Part shown: in pieces, positions 42,361 to 56,100 of the stretch | Position numbering within the stretch: position 1 is the first letter of the stretch | How the letters are laid out: the number at the start of each line of letters is the position of its first letter | NCBI GenBank assembly: GCA_958510875.1 | Contig: OY294069.1 | Location: 158,285,111 to 158,349,110, forward strand | Direction: 5' to 3' | DNA from: Endomychus coccineus | Taxonomy: Eukaryota; Arthropoda; Insecta; Coleoptera; Endomychidae | Length of the DNA: 64,000 bases | Made by a program: the position numbers and the translations under genes | Notes under the pieces: model-generated | Databases searched by the model: none | The model's input: only the letters and a program-made list of their open reading frames with translations | Told to the model about the DNA's origin: nothing

Positions 42361-45300
42361 TTTAACTGGACACTTAATGATTAAGTTATAGCTCGAAAAT
42401 TGCAGACTATAAATCATCCAAAATTAGTTTAATATGGCCACATAATATATAAAGAATTTGGAAAATGGCACTAAATAAAATACATGTACGTTATATTGTG
42501 ATTATTTATGAAATGGCTTATATTTATAACTGATACATGATTTAAATTATTCGATTAATACAATCTGTAGAATATGGATGTCATAATTCCAAACATTTTT
42601 ATTTTTTCTAAATTAGAATGTTCGGGATCATGATCCCAGGGCCCTATTTATGTATGTTTTGAGTGATTTTCTTACACTCACCGGAATAAAAAAGAATTTA
42701 TGCCCGAATTTTTCGAATATATATTTTAATTTGATATGTGATTCTACTTAATTATTTTATACACAATTTTTTACTTCCAATTGTGATGAGAAGATAGTTA
42801 ATGTTCTTTCCACAAAGAAAAATTAGTGATATTAGTGAAGCATTTTAAACCGATGAAAGAGATAATTCATGTATTTGGTCTGTTAATAGGGTAAAAATAA
42901 GCGTAATAACAAATCAGTTAATAATAAACTTTTTTTTTGTGACATAATAAGACATTTTCAATTTAATGAAAAATAATGATGATGGTTTTGATTAAATTTA
43001 ATATCAGTTTCATATTGTTCATACCATCTCAAACATATTAATCAATTTGAAATTTTATATGTTTAATTATTCTCATTTTTACTAATTAAATTGCAACAAA
43101 AATTGAAAAGAAGAATAATCTATGCAAGAGTTAATTCATAAATTTAGTATATTGTATAAATACTTATTAATTACATATGAAAAAGATAAAATTATTTAAT
43201 TCCAACCAATACACCCAACAAGTTTATGTCATTATTTTTCAATTTATTCACGATTTATACATAAATAATCAATAACCCTCTACGGTTTAACCCTTCAATG
43301 TTTCAGACAAATATTTTCGAAGGATAAACATACGACTTTCGAAATCAACGTCCATGTTAGATAATATCTGAATTTTATAGTGTCTTCACACGTAACACAT
43401 ACACCGTTGACGGCGACTGCCTACGAGTCGTCTTTGAAAAGGCAAACATATCCCGTATTTAAAAATCTCTGCGCCTATACGCTTTTGAAGCCTAAAAAAA
43501 TATTATATATCACGTGGAGGGAGAAATCTAACTAGTAACTTCTTAAAGTGTATCCCAATTTGCTACCAAATCAATTAAATTGTGCTAAAATATCTCGCAT
43601 ATCAGAAGGTACTAAAATAAGCTACACCTAAAGACAGAGGTATAGTTAATTGATACGTTGAAAGATGTTTGTTTTTCATTATTTAGATTGCCTATGTTTT
43701 ATCTTTAATATTCTTTTTAATTTATCTACATTATCATTGCTAATTTATTTACTATCACGATAGTGTTCCTTTCACTAAAAGAATAAAGCATTGACAATCA
43801 CATTATTTCAAAGTCATGCGACAATATTATTCAACATTTATATGAAATTTTAATTCTTCCATTGAAATACTGATATTTAAAATAGTACAGAGTAAAGCAT
43901 TGATTTTACGGTAGATATTCATTATTATGGTAAATACTAGGTCGTACAAATATAATATTGAATTAGTTGCCTTTTACTTGAACTTTTCAATTCTATTTCA
44001 AAGGCAAAAAAATTGGTAAAAATTCAATATGTTATAAGGACCTAGCATAACTTGCAGAAATACGAATACAATAGTTGCGAAGAATTATAATTTTTATTAT
44101 TCCCAAAATTTAGGAGTAAAATAGGTTTTTCAGATTTTTTCAGATCTTTCTATTAATTCGCAACATGGTTCAAACTGAGTTATATATTCGTTAACGACTC
44201 TATGGTATATAAGAACTTGTGTCATAAAAACTAGTTAATTTGTCAAATTAAAATAATTGAAATTAATAATTTTAAAACCACAAATATTCCAGATAAACCA
44301 GATTAATTCATTTATTTATATTGATTCTTTTATATAAAATATAACTATATAATTCCTCAGTAGGCATCAATGATTCAACTGAAAATAAATTAATCTAGTA
44401 TTTCTGAAAATATTGTAATTTGCAATAACCAATTCAAAGCATAAACAAAAAAAACAATCTACCTACCTAATAAATGGCAACTTTAGTATGATGTCCCTTA
44501 TGTTACTTTTGATTATAGAAACAAAATCTTTTTATTCTTTCAAGTAGAAGGATTTTTATTATACCTATTTATCTTTACTAATACCTATTCAAGTAATGTT
44601 AAATTGGTTCGAGTCCTTTCTATTACTATAATTTTTTTAAATTGAAAGAGGAAGCCAACGGCTTCATATCATATCCGAAAAGTTTTGATTTGAATTATTT
44701 TGTTAAACACCATTTAAAACGAGGAAAACTCAAAGTCGATTTACATTGGTTGTTCTGGGATCAAGAAATTTCTTATAAAGTTCATGAAATTCTCTTATTC
44801 CTCAATGGTTTGGTTCTGGTATCAGGCATTTCAATGCATTTTGCTATCTTCTTCTCCCAAATCGATAAATGTTGTTCTCTGGTCTCTGTATACAACAACA
44901 ATACAGACAATTGTTAAAGCTACTTCTCTAAATCGAAATTTACTGCTGGGAGCTTCAAATGATTAGTTTGTTGAGTTTTCCATCATTTTGGCGTAAGTAT
45001 TGCTCGGAAATGTTTTGAGATATGCACATCATAATGAATATTATGCCTATAAATTGTTCGATTTTGCCTTCTCAGATAAGTCTACCAGATGGAGCATCTT
45101 TACAATTATTCCAGTAAAGGAAGAATTGGTCCATTCTCCTTTCTTCATGAACTGATAATAGAAAAGTAGTAAGTTTCCATTCTTGAATAACAGATTCGAA
45201 GAACTGTTTTGAGCTGCTTTGTCGAGGTTTCCAGAACATCGATAATACTCGAATCAAGATCCATATTATGATTGGAATTTCTCAATATACAGGTGTTCAC

Positions 45301-45420
45301 AAATTATCTTCACAAAAGAAATCTGCAAAGTCTAGAGCTCATTTTCTGTCGATTTGATGCATATTTCTTTTGTCCAAAAATGCTTGCTAAGTGAACTAGA
45401 GCTCTTTTTGAAGATGGTGC
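42361..45420. other. Very AT-rich intergenic DNA, no gene recognised
   Basis: A 91-codon frame at 44642-44917 has no recognisable domain and no supporting context. Nothing else stands out. Confidence 0.4.
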
Positions 45421-46048
45421 CATAACATGGGTTCAATTCAAAAATCTTCAAACCGGTTTCCGTTTAAGTGATAACATTCTCTAAATTTATTTAGCGGAAT
45501 ATACCAAATCGTATGGCGATGGCGTGAATATAATGTTTCAATTGTAGTCATAAGCGACTCGTTTGGGAGGGATAATGGACGCTCACCTATATTCATAGCT
45601 CTGCCTTTAAAAATTTCGCAATTTTAGCAAAATTCGATTTTTTCATAAACAAATGATGCTCTATTAATCAATTGTTATTTTATTAATTTTCCATAATAGC
45701 CATATTTTATAATTAGATGTGAATTTGCTAGTTAATAGAAATATATGCATTGACACATGAAAACTTCAAATCTTTTTTTTTCTAAACGTTGCGTCATAGT
45801 ACTTCACATGAGAGCAGACTTTTTTTAAAGAAAAAATGCCATTTTCAAACTATATTTCAAAATGCCGAAAATTTGGAAGCAAAAAAGTTTTGAATAAAAA
45901 TGTAAATTATTCCTGTCAAAGAAGCCGCTTATGACTGGAATTAAAAAAACATATTCAAACCATGACACTAAATGAATTCACAAAATGTTTCAAATAATAA
46001 TAAAGAGAACCGTTTTGAAGATAGTTGAATTAAACCGATATGGATCCT
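45421..46048. mobile_element. Foldback/MITE-like element
   Basis: Left blocks GGTTCAATTCAAAAATCTTC and AGTCATAAGCGACT (about 45430-45570) return inverted at about 45920-46045 with mismatches and small indels. The arms are about 140 bp around a non-coding centre. Confidence 0.65.
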
Positions 46049-49000
46049 AAGTCACTTCACAATCACAGTATAGTGCAACATTCCACTAACCAAAGCATAT
46101 GTAGAGAAATGCTTTGTCAATATTTGTTTCAAGCGCCTTGTAAATAAATTGTTCTAACTACGGACAAATCACACTATATATTTGATACGTTGATTTACAT
46201 CTGTGTTAGCTATTCTCAATCATAGAACTTTCTATCATAAGAGTTTTCATTCAGCGTAGAACCATTTATAGTTTTATGATTCTCTACAACTGTTGTATTC
46301 ACACTTTGCACTTCGTGGAACGTAAAATTTCACGTTTATGGACCAGCACATATCCTTCTAGTTTCGTACTTGAAATATGAAAAATGAATGGAACTCTACA
46401 AACAGTAGATTTAAACATTTGGTTCTTATTATTATACTTCACTACTAGTTTAAAAATAAATTATCATTATTTCGAATTATTTTACAATAGGTATACATAA
46501 TTTATTTACTTTAGTATGTGAAATCTTTGATTTTCGTTGGAGATAAGATTTATTAGGTAATAAATTATCTAAACAATCATAGCAATTGATCTAGAATGAT
46601 ATACAACAACGTCAGGTACACAGACAAAATAACAGTGCAATCAAACCATTAGCTCTTAATAAAATATATATTATATTAAATTCAACAATTTATACAAATA
46701 AAAATAAACAGTGAAAAAACTTAATTCAACGAAAAACAAGCACTACAAAATAGCGTTTCATCTCATTTGAGAACAGGAAGCATCTAGGACCCTAATTCTT
46801 TATGCAATACTGAATGGAACTGAAGACCCGTTCACGTGTCATTCAAGCACCTAACGCAATATAATTATTAACGCAAGAATATTCGTGTTAAAATTTACAG
46901 ATATTGGGAGTCACCCAACGCCTTAAAATATATATCACAAATTCAGTTCAGTATAACAGATCACATTATTGCATTTGGTTTCAGAACATCGGGACTCGGT
47001 TACGAGATAACACGTGAAAGAGACTTTTACCACGGTCGTGGGAAAGAAGTTCGTCTTATGGGACAGCACTATAATTGATCTATATTCTCATCTTTGGTGT
47101 AAAGTTTGTTAACGAAAGGAGTGCATATATTTTGCTAATTTATTAAGACTACCTAAAATAAATCGTTAGTTAATTATCTGTGATGTATTTACAAAAATTA
47201 AGGGCTCTAACAAATTTATCAATGAAAAAAGTTACTGTGTTTCATTATTCCATAAAGTAGAATAAGAGTATCTACATATGGGCTAGGGGGGGTATAGAAG
47301 CCTGTGGTTATATAATAGTAAATAGCCACCAATATGATATTTAAATAAACAGGTGGCGACATCTGTTAATGAGTAGCCGAATGGTACAAACAAAAAATGT
47401 GGTCCTATCAATGCTAAAATTGAGAGTTGTGTGCGCATAAATCATTAAACAGGTTAAGTGTTATAAAATTCAATGGTGGCCATCAGCTATACGAAGGTTA
47501 CCTAATGAATTGAATTAGTAGGAATAAAAATTAATATTATCAGATTCCGAGAAAGCATATCAAAAAACACCAATGAAACTGGTTGGATATGAGAACTAAA
47601 TCGGCTATAAAAGTCATTAAAGCGGCCGATGTATTCGAAGCGTGTTCAATCTTTTTGAATACCACGAGCCATTTAAATAATACAATTAAAACTGAAATAA
47701 ACCTGCAGACTCCTCCAAAACGAATTGAAAATAAAAATTCTACCTTGATAGAAAAAATTGTAGTTATCGGAACCTTTGCCAGAATATGAAAAAATTTGTG
47801 AAAACAGATAAGCTGGAAACATGCCAAAATTTTCACTCCTACACCTAAGAAAGCCATATTGGAGTAGACAGACTAAAAAAATTAGAAACTATCGAAAGCT
47901 CTATTCAAGGGAATTTGGACATCAAAAGCTAAACCCGGTACACCAAGAGTGAATAAAAATAGAAAGGCAAAAGAAACACAGAATATCAATGGATCAAGCG
48001 TGTTAGGAACACCTCATTTTTCTTGTACAGTCGCTGCTTTTACCCCATTAGCCGGCCACTATTACCCGTTCTGTGTTGGGTAATTTTTTTTTCAAACCAG
48101 AATAAGAAGTTAATTTCATTTTTTGCTCGCTTTTGTATTACACGCATTCATGATTCACGTGTATTCGAGAAAAATGTTTATCCATCTAATGTACAAGATA
48201 TGGATAAAAACTCTAACGGGGGTACCATCTCCCTCAGTCTATAGCGAAATACCGATCCTGGTAAGGTTGTTTGAAGCCAATCATAACCAATTCTTCTTAT
48301 TCAATCCGATATTATTTATCAATTAATTAGAATAGAAAACCTGAAACCTAATGTTTAATCTACAAAAAAAATTTAAAAAGTATATTTACCTACTGATAGA
48401 AGTAGATATTTATAATTGGAGTAAGAAAATATTATTTAATTTTGAAAAGTAAAATTGCTTGGGTTCAGGATGTTTAGAATCAAAGCAATTAATTTGAATA
48501 TTGGAGGAAACAGACAACGAATCAACAGATAACAAAACTGGTTCTTTTAAATGAGGTTATTTTTACAGAATAACATTTAATCACAGAGCAAGAAAACATA
48601 TGACCTAAAGGTTTAAAATTTCAACAGATAGTCATAACCGATAGTTATAACAGGACAAGGAATCAAAAATCTATTCAATAAAGCTAAGTTGACTGGGATC
48701 AAGAAAGAACTAATTACTGTTCTAAAAAAACGCAAATTTACAATAGATTAGGATAAACTAAAATCTAAATTTTGACTAGGAGTTTAATTTTCATTAAGTA
48801 TTACCTAATATGTATTTCTATGATACATACTTGAATCCAATTATAAAACAATAGTTGTTATCTATGTTATTCTATTTTAACTGAGATTTCATCAGTTTTA
48901 AAAGTTTTTAAGGTTCATGTGCTCAATATAAAAATGAATAATTTTCCAACACCGAACAATTGACGTTATATGAACATAAAATTTGCAACAATAAACCTCG

Positions 49001-50154
49001 GAAAGATTTGAAAAAGAACGAAGGGAATGTCAAAAAAAGGACGCAGCAACCGTGGAACTATGCAGTCCCTAAGAATATAGAAATGCTTGTCAGTGGAACT
49101 TCCTTCTCTTCTACGACTGCGCTTAGTATCAAGTCAGCTTTAGACGGCTGATATGATATCATATAACACAATAAACTTCTGGTATGTAGGACCCGACATG
49201 ATATGCCAACACTTATTATATTCAATAATATACATTTGAAGTTTATAATTTTTGGGACTAGATGTCAGCTTGAGCTTTTTATACAAAAATAAAAAATACA
49301 TACAATATAAAAAATTTAGAAAACACGCTAATCTACAAGAATACTGTAAACACCATATACAAAGTAAGAAACATCTATTCTATATGACTACGATTTATAA
49401 AAAATCTATCAATTATCAAGCTGGGATCTTTTTCTTATAATATATAAGAATTAATTAGAGTAACTAGCAATTGTACTTTTTTCTCTAAGCTCTTTTTCGT
49501 TTTCTCGTGCTTTTCTTGGAGTTTGTTCCCCCATTCGTTATCATTTCATTTTATTCATATGCCTTGCATCAAAAGTTAACATAACCTCACTAATATTTCA
49601 TTAATGAGCTTAACACTGCACATATTACCAAAATTTCTGCCAGAATAAAATACTACAAGAACTATCACTAATGTGAACTTAAATGTGGCCACATATGTAG
49701 CATTGATTAAGTTAATCAATGATGTATCCTGTAATATACTTTAAGCCCCAGTTTCATGTATCTCAAATTTGCAATATTAGGCACCAATATTAAAGTATCT
49801 GAAACTTTGCAGAAACGTATCACAATCAGTGTTTTATAACTTGAGCCATTGGAGGCTCCAAACTTTTGATGCAGGCTATATTTAATAGTGATTATTTAAC
49901 AGTGAGTAATAAGTATATAAAGAAGGTGTCAACCAATGTACCAAAAATAGATTTTTCGAAATAAGAGAATGGTTGCACAAAATTCAAACACTTTTTGAAT
50001 CAAGATTGAGGTCATCTCCGAAATTTGTTAGGAGATCAGTAGTAAGTATTCTTTGGTGAGTTTCGGAGTCACCCGGCAAAGGGAAAATAGTACAATCGCC
50101 CAAGTAACTGCTGGTAACCGATAAAGAGGGTGACAATTGCACCTATGAGGACCC
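46049..50154. other. AT-rich intergenic DNA downstream of Tob
   Basis: Frames at 47583-47789 and 48960-49151 are isolated and unrecognised. The Tob 3' UTR should occupy part of the right side, but I could not fix its end. Confidence 0.4.
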
Positions 50155-53100
50155 TCAATTGGCCACTAGAAGATGTTGATATTGTCCACCTGTAGGGTAT
50201 GGCCAGTTGTTGTCCAAAAGTTTGCTAGTATCTTGAGGAGTTGTGGGAGCAGATGCCGGTGCTACGGTCCCATTGTTCGGATAGTATGGACCCAGTGGTG
50301 TGGGTTCGAACGGCAATTTGCCCGGATAGAGGTCAGGAGTAAGGAACTGGTTGGAAGACTCAATCATAGAACGGTGAGGAAATTGGGGACCGTACGGCCC
50401 ATGAGGGTAATAGTATGTTGATGGGTCCGGAGAAATGGCCCGACCTCCTGGGGAATGATGCAAAGGAGGTTGTTGATGTACCTGTTGTTGCATAGCGCGC
50501 TGTTTGATGTAGTTGGAGAATTCGGTTGGAGACATTCTGCAATAAAAGAAGATACTTTAAAACATGTTCATTAGGATCCCAAAACATTTTTTTTTTCAAA
50601 TTATATATTTCATACATTTTTAAGTATAAATACTTCATAAATGAACCTTTAATTTCAATATATTGTAAGGTCCTATTTCTAGTGCAGAATAGCGAATGAA
50701 AAAAAAATTCGTAGCAGTGTATGTTTGGAAATTAACATCTTTATTTGGCTGCATATTGAAAATATGGTATAAGCTGAATTTCTAATAGCCGACTAATATA
50801 ATGTTTTGCTTCAATATTGATTTATGAGGTCAAAATAATCTACAAATAAGCCCCTATATATTAAATTAACTCATTAATTTATAATGCTCCAATTTTATTT
50901 TATTCTTCTTTCGGCATTCAAAGACATTTTTACCTCCCAGTTGAATATATAATTATTTATTTTACTCTTCCTCAAATATTATTATTGATTCTAAATAATC
51001 GAATAAAATTCGACTTTTCGATGTATATTTATTTTGTACTATTTCATATATATAAGTGTTTACTTCTCGCGATCCTTCAAAAAGTGCATATTTATTACCA
51101 GTTCCAGGGTTCACTGTTTTACCGATTTAGACATCTTCAGCTACCTATTATAAGGGCAGCAAATTGAGCATAACGTTTTTTCTAATATTTAATTGTTTAC
51201 TGCCAACAGAATAACCGTTCTGTATCGCTAAAAAATAATTTAATCAAGAGAAAATCTTTGAAATTAACTATTAATCAAATTTATGCCAACGTGCAACAAA
51301 AACTGAGACCGTAACGTACTTTGGGCCAATATCGGGTAAAAACTCGAATATCTTTCAGAAAAAAAGTTGAATGTAATCAAATTTATCCCAAAGTGCAATG
51401 AATAACTGACAAAAATTTCATATTATATATTTCATGCCTTTTTAAGTATAAATTCTTGATAAATAAACCTTCAATGTCAATATTTCGTCATCTTTCTAGT
51501 GTAGAATAGTGAATGAACGAATAATTTTTTCGTAGCTGCAGTGTATGTTTGAAAATTAACATTATCTTTAATTGGCTGCATATTGAAAATATGTTATGAG
51601 CTGAATTTCTAATAGCTCGACTAATGCAAATGTTTTGATTCAATATTGATTTAAAAGGTCAAAATAATTTACAAATAGCCCCTATATATTAAATTAACTC
51701 ATTAATTTATAATGGTTTAATTTTATTTTATTCTTCTTTCCGAAATTCAAAGGCATTTTTACCTCCCAGTCGAATATATAATTAATTATTTTACTCTTCC
51801 TTAAATATTATTATTGATTCTCAGGGGATTTGATTTAATTTTCATTAATACAATTCTAAATAATCGAATAAAATTCGACTTTTCAATGTATACTCTTACT
51901 TTTACCATTTCATATATAAGAGTTTACTTTTCGCGATCCTTCTAAAAGTTTACTGTTTTACCCATTTACCCATCTTCAGCTCCCTATTAAGAAGGCGGAA
52001 AATTAAGTATCATTTTTTCTCATATTTAATTGTTTTCTGCCGAACAGAATAACCGTTCTCTATCGCTAATAAATAATTTAATCAAGAGAAAATCTCTGAA
52101 ATTAACTATTAATCAAATTTATGCCAACGTGCAACAAAAACTGAGACAAATGTGTTACCTTAACGTACTTTGGGCCAATATCTGATAAAATCTCGAATAT
52201 CTTTCAGAAAAAAAGTTGAATGTAGCTTTCAAACATATTTCTTTAATGCAAAAATTAAATCTAATAATTTTAGGAAGTCAGGAGTATATAAGTTAACTTG
52301 TGAGGAATGTAATGCTCTATACATTGGTCAAACAGGTAGATCGTTTAAACTTAGATATAAGGAACATTTTAAATCATTTCAATTAAATAAAATCAATTCA
52401 AATTTATCAAATCACTTTATAGAAGCCCAACACTGTTTTCCTCCACTAGAAAACCTAAATATTCAACATACAATCACGAAGGGTATAAAACTTAATCTAT
52501 TAGAATCTATAGAAATATCCAAACACAACAATCTACTTAACGAGCAACTAGATTTAGAAAATTCCACTTTGTTCACCCTATTAAATTCCACGTAATACTA
52601 TCCTTAGTACGTAACTACCGACAGTTTAATCCATTTCCGTTTAGAATCGATTCACTTCATTGTAAATTTCATATAAATTCTATAATGTTTCAGTGTTTTC
52701 TCATTGTATGTTTTGATAAGGAACTGTAGAGATCGAACTTTCTTTTAAATAAAGTGATATTTAACAAAGTAAAATTTCTTGTTTTTATCTGTAACTACAT
52801 ATATATTTTGAGACATATCTATTGAGTTAATGTCTTGTTAATGATAGTATGATCAATTTACATTTATGGAACCCAGATAAATAAAAATTGTCAGATAGTA
52901 CGCACTTGATATTTGATGATAACCTAAATAGTCAGTCACGTCTGGCAGACGAGGTGTATGTTCCAATTCATGATAAATATAATCGTTCTATCAAATCTTT
53001 TGTTACTATAAACCTATTGCTTCTGAAAATACTTTTGTTCAATTTTATTGTATTTAACTAAATATTCGAAATTAGATTTGGTATTATTCTGTGCTAAATT

Positions 53101-56100
53101 AGGTAAAGGGTTTTTTTATTAAGATTTTATTAAGTATTTTATTTGTATGATGACATCAAACCGTTATTTTTTAGCAAAATCTTAATTTCTTGAAAACCAA
53201 AATAAAAACACCACCGCTAAAACAGCTAATTATCTGTTCTCCAATAAATCAAAATCTGAAGAATATAAATTATTGAAATCTAGAGTTTATAGGCTACTGT
53301 GTGATGACTGTAATGCCTTGTATATAGTGGATTCGTTTACGAAATAACTTTGTCCAAGTTTCGACCGATTCCGACAAATCTGAGTCGTGTTCGAAATGCT
53401 GTGTGGGTCAAACTAGAAGGAATATTTTGGCCATATAAAGAAGAATGATAGTAAAAAATCAGCATTAGTATAGAGTATTTTAAATAAAGGTTACATCATT
53501 TTTCAAGAAAGTTTATCACTTTTAAAGCACACCCTGTACGGATAAACGTCTGGGTAATTTAGAAGGGATGGAAATGTATAAGCGCAAAAGCAATTTATTG
53601 AATTCAGATATATTTCCAGCTAAGGGTGACCCGCTGTTTACATTATTTTCCCCAAATAGTATTTGAACAGGCTCTGATTTATAATTTAGTTTGCTCTGAT
53701 GATGGCTACTTGGTAGCGGAAAGGTCCTTAGTACCTTGATAGTAATTTTAGAGAATAGGTGTGATTATTTCGTGCTTTTTTTCCACTTAAATTGTAATCT
53801 ATATCACTTTTCAACTGTGATGCAGCCAGCTGTTGAAAAATGCTTTAGATAAGTTAGAATTTATGTGGAAAATGTTTGGGTAAACTAAATTATAACATAT
53901 TACATTCCTCAGTGGTACCTCATATAATATTACTCATTCCTTATTTATAGTATTATATATGCAATCAAATTTTTTTAGATCATATTTATTTGGGGGAAAA
54001 TTTTACAGTATTAACTACTGACCAGAAACCACTGAAATGGCTGTGCTCACTGAAAGAGCCGAATTCAAAATTGGTTAGATGGAGGTTACGTTTAGAAGAA
54101 TATGATTACGAAATTGTTTATAAAAAGGGATCTTCACAATTTCAACCTCAATCCCGATATTTTACATATTCAGGAAAAATGACATAAACTCAATATTTTA
54201 GAATCAATAAAAAAAGGATTTGAAAAACAATATTATCATAATATTAAATGACCTATATTTCACCATTTGTCAACAATTTAGTATATCAGCTCACTCAAAC
54301 CCATTTTCTACCCCATCCTTAAATTTGTACCACAGTTTTAGTTGATAGCTTTTGGCAGCATTAACTAAAAGCTTTTGTGTATTTTTGAGTTTAATTCCTC
54401 AACTTTAGAAAGCTTAAAAATGATTTTACACCACATAAACGCATCATAGACATGGTATGTTTTAATTTAGAAAAAAATTGAAGAATAAGAAGAAAAAGTT
54501 CTTCTCGTAAACCCTACTTAATTTTTGACGATCATCAGAATCTGCATGTTAATTACCTTGGTCCGATCGATGAAGCATTTGGATTAAATTGTGTAAACAC
54601 CAATTTTACCGGATCTGAATCCGAGTGAATATTCACTATATTCAAGGAGCACTTATGCGCTCACTGCATTCGCATTATAAACATAGATTGAAAATGTTTG
54701 CATTCGTCAAAGTACATAAAACAGTTACCTATTTGTATACGTTAAGTAGTTGTGTCTGGTAATTAAACTTTCCGAAGCCGATTTCAGAAACTAATTTCTA
54801 AGTTCGAGTTCACTGATCAATTTTCGATATTCTCAAATTATCTAGTATATAGATTTGCGTTGATAATAAGCATTTAACAGACAAACTAAGCTAAGAATTT
54901 CTTGAATCTGTAGTTTGTGAGGATTTAGAATGCTAAAGGTTAAAGGTTATGTTCCGAAAAGCCTTTTCGGCTTTATGAGGCACACGTCTCTCAGCCGCTT
55001 TGGCAATGTTTAACAAGACGTCTTCAGAAAGATTTTCTTCTTCGAACATTTTCACTACAACTGTACATAATACAGCTAGATGATCCAGCGTTATTTACAA
55101 TACCAAATATTATATTGCATGATTACTGACTATTCAAATAATCCTATGTTCATTCTAGAATTCATAGATGGCAAATTGATTATTCATAAATGTCAAAATT
55201 TTGTTTTCACCAGTAAGACATTAAACGTTGAAGGTACCACGGGTGTTATAAGGATGATAACATCTCAAGGTATGTTATAACGTACGGAATGTATGTTGAT
55301 ACTTGAATTACTATGAGTGATATATATTCATAATATTGGTTCTGCGATTTTATGAGCTTGAAAAGGGAATAACATATTAATTAGACGGCATGGGAAAATT
55401 AGATTACATAAAAAAACACTTTTCCTTTTCCAAGTAAAAATTTTTCCATTTTTGCTGGTAATTCGTACCTAAATTATTGCTGATTTGCTACCAAATTGCT
55501 TATTAAATTTTTTAATTAATTTTTAACTCCATATATCAAATCTCTGACTTCGAAAACCCCTTAAAGCCATTTCTAAGTGGAATTCAAAATTGTCTCTTAT
55601 TTATTCATTTTTGTTGCTGATTCGTTGCTAGTTCGTTGCTTAAAATCAAAAACACACCTTCGGATCATGTTGACAATATTATAATTACGTCCGAGATTTT
55701 GTAGTTTTTCTATCTTTACTGAGGCCAGAACTCCAATTTCTTCAATAACTCCTACTCTAATCAAGATTTAGCAAGAATAACTTCTTGAATCAAAAAATTA
55801 GCTTTATTTCAAAAATATTCAGTGGCGTACAAAATAGGACGAGAAAAAGCTATCCCCTTCTAGCTACGCCACTGGAGAATTATGGAGATGATTCTAGTGT
55901 ACCTATTTTACGAGTACTTGAAACAAATTTGTTCAAAGTCGCTGCCGCGGTCAGAGAGTTACGATAAATAAAAAATTACGCGTGTCAACTTATTTTTGCA
56001 TGGAGCCTAATGAATTGACGATATATGTTTTGTCCTTATTATCTACTGATGATTCCAACACGCCAAAAAGATGCAAAATATATTACATTAATAATAGAAA

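Noticed and set aside
52220..52595. Phage- or mitochondrial-type homing endonuclease
   Set aside because: The GIY-YIG variant and C-terminal sequence match Penelope-like retroelements, and similar remnants occur elsewhere in the window.
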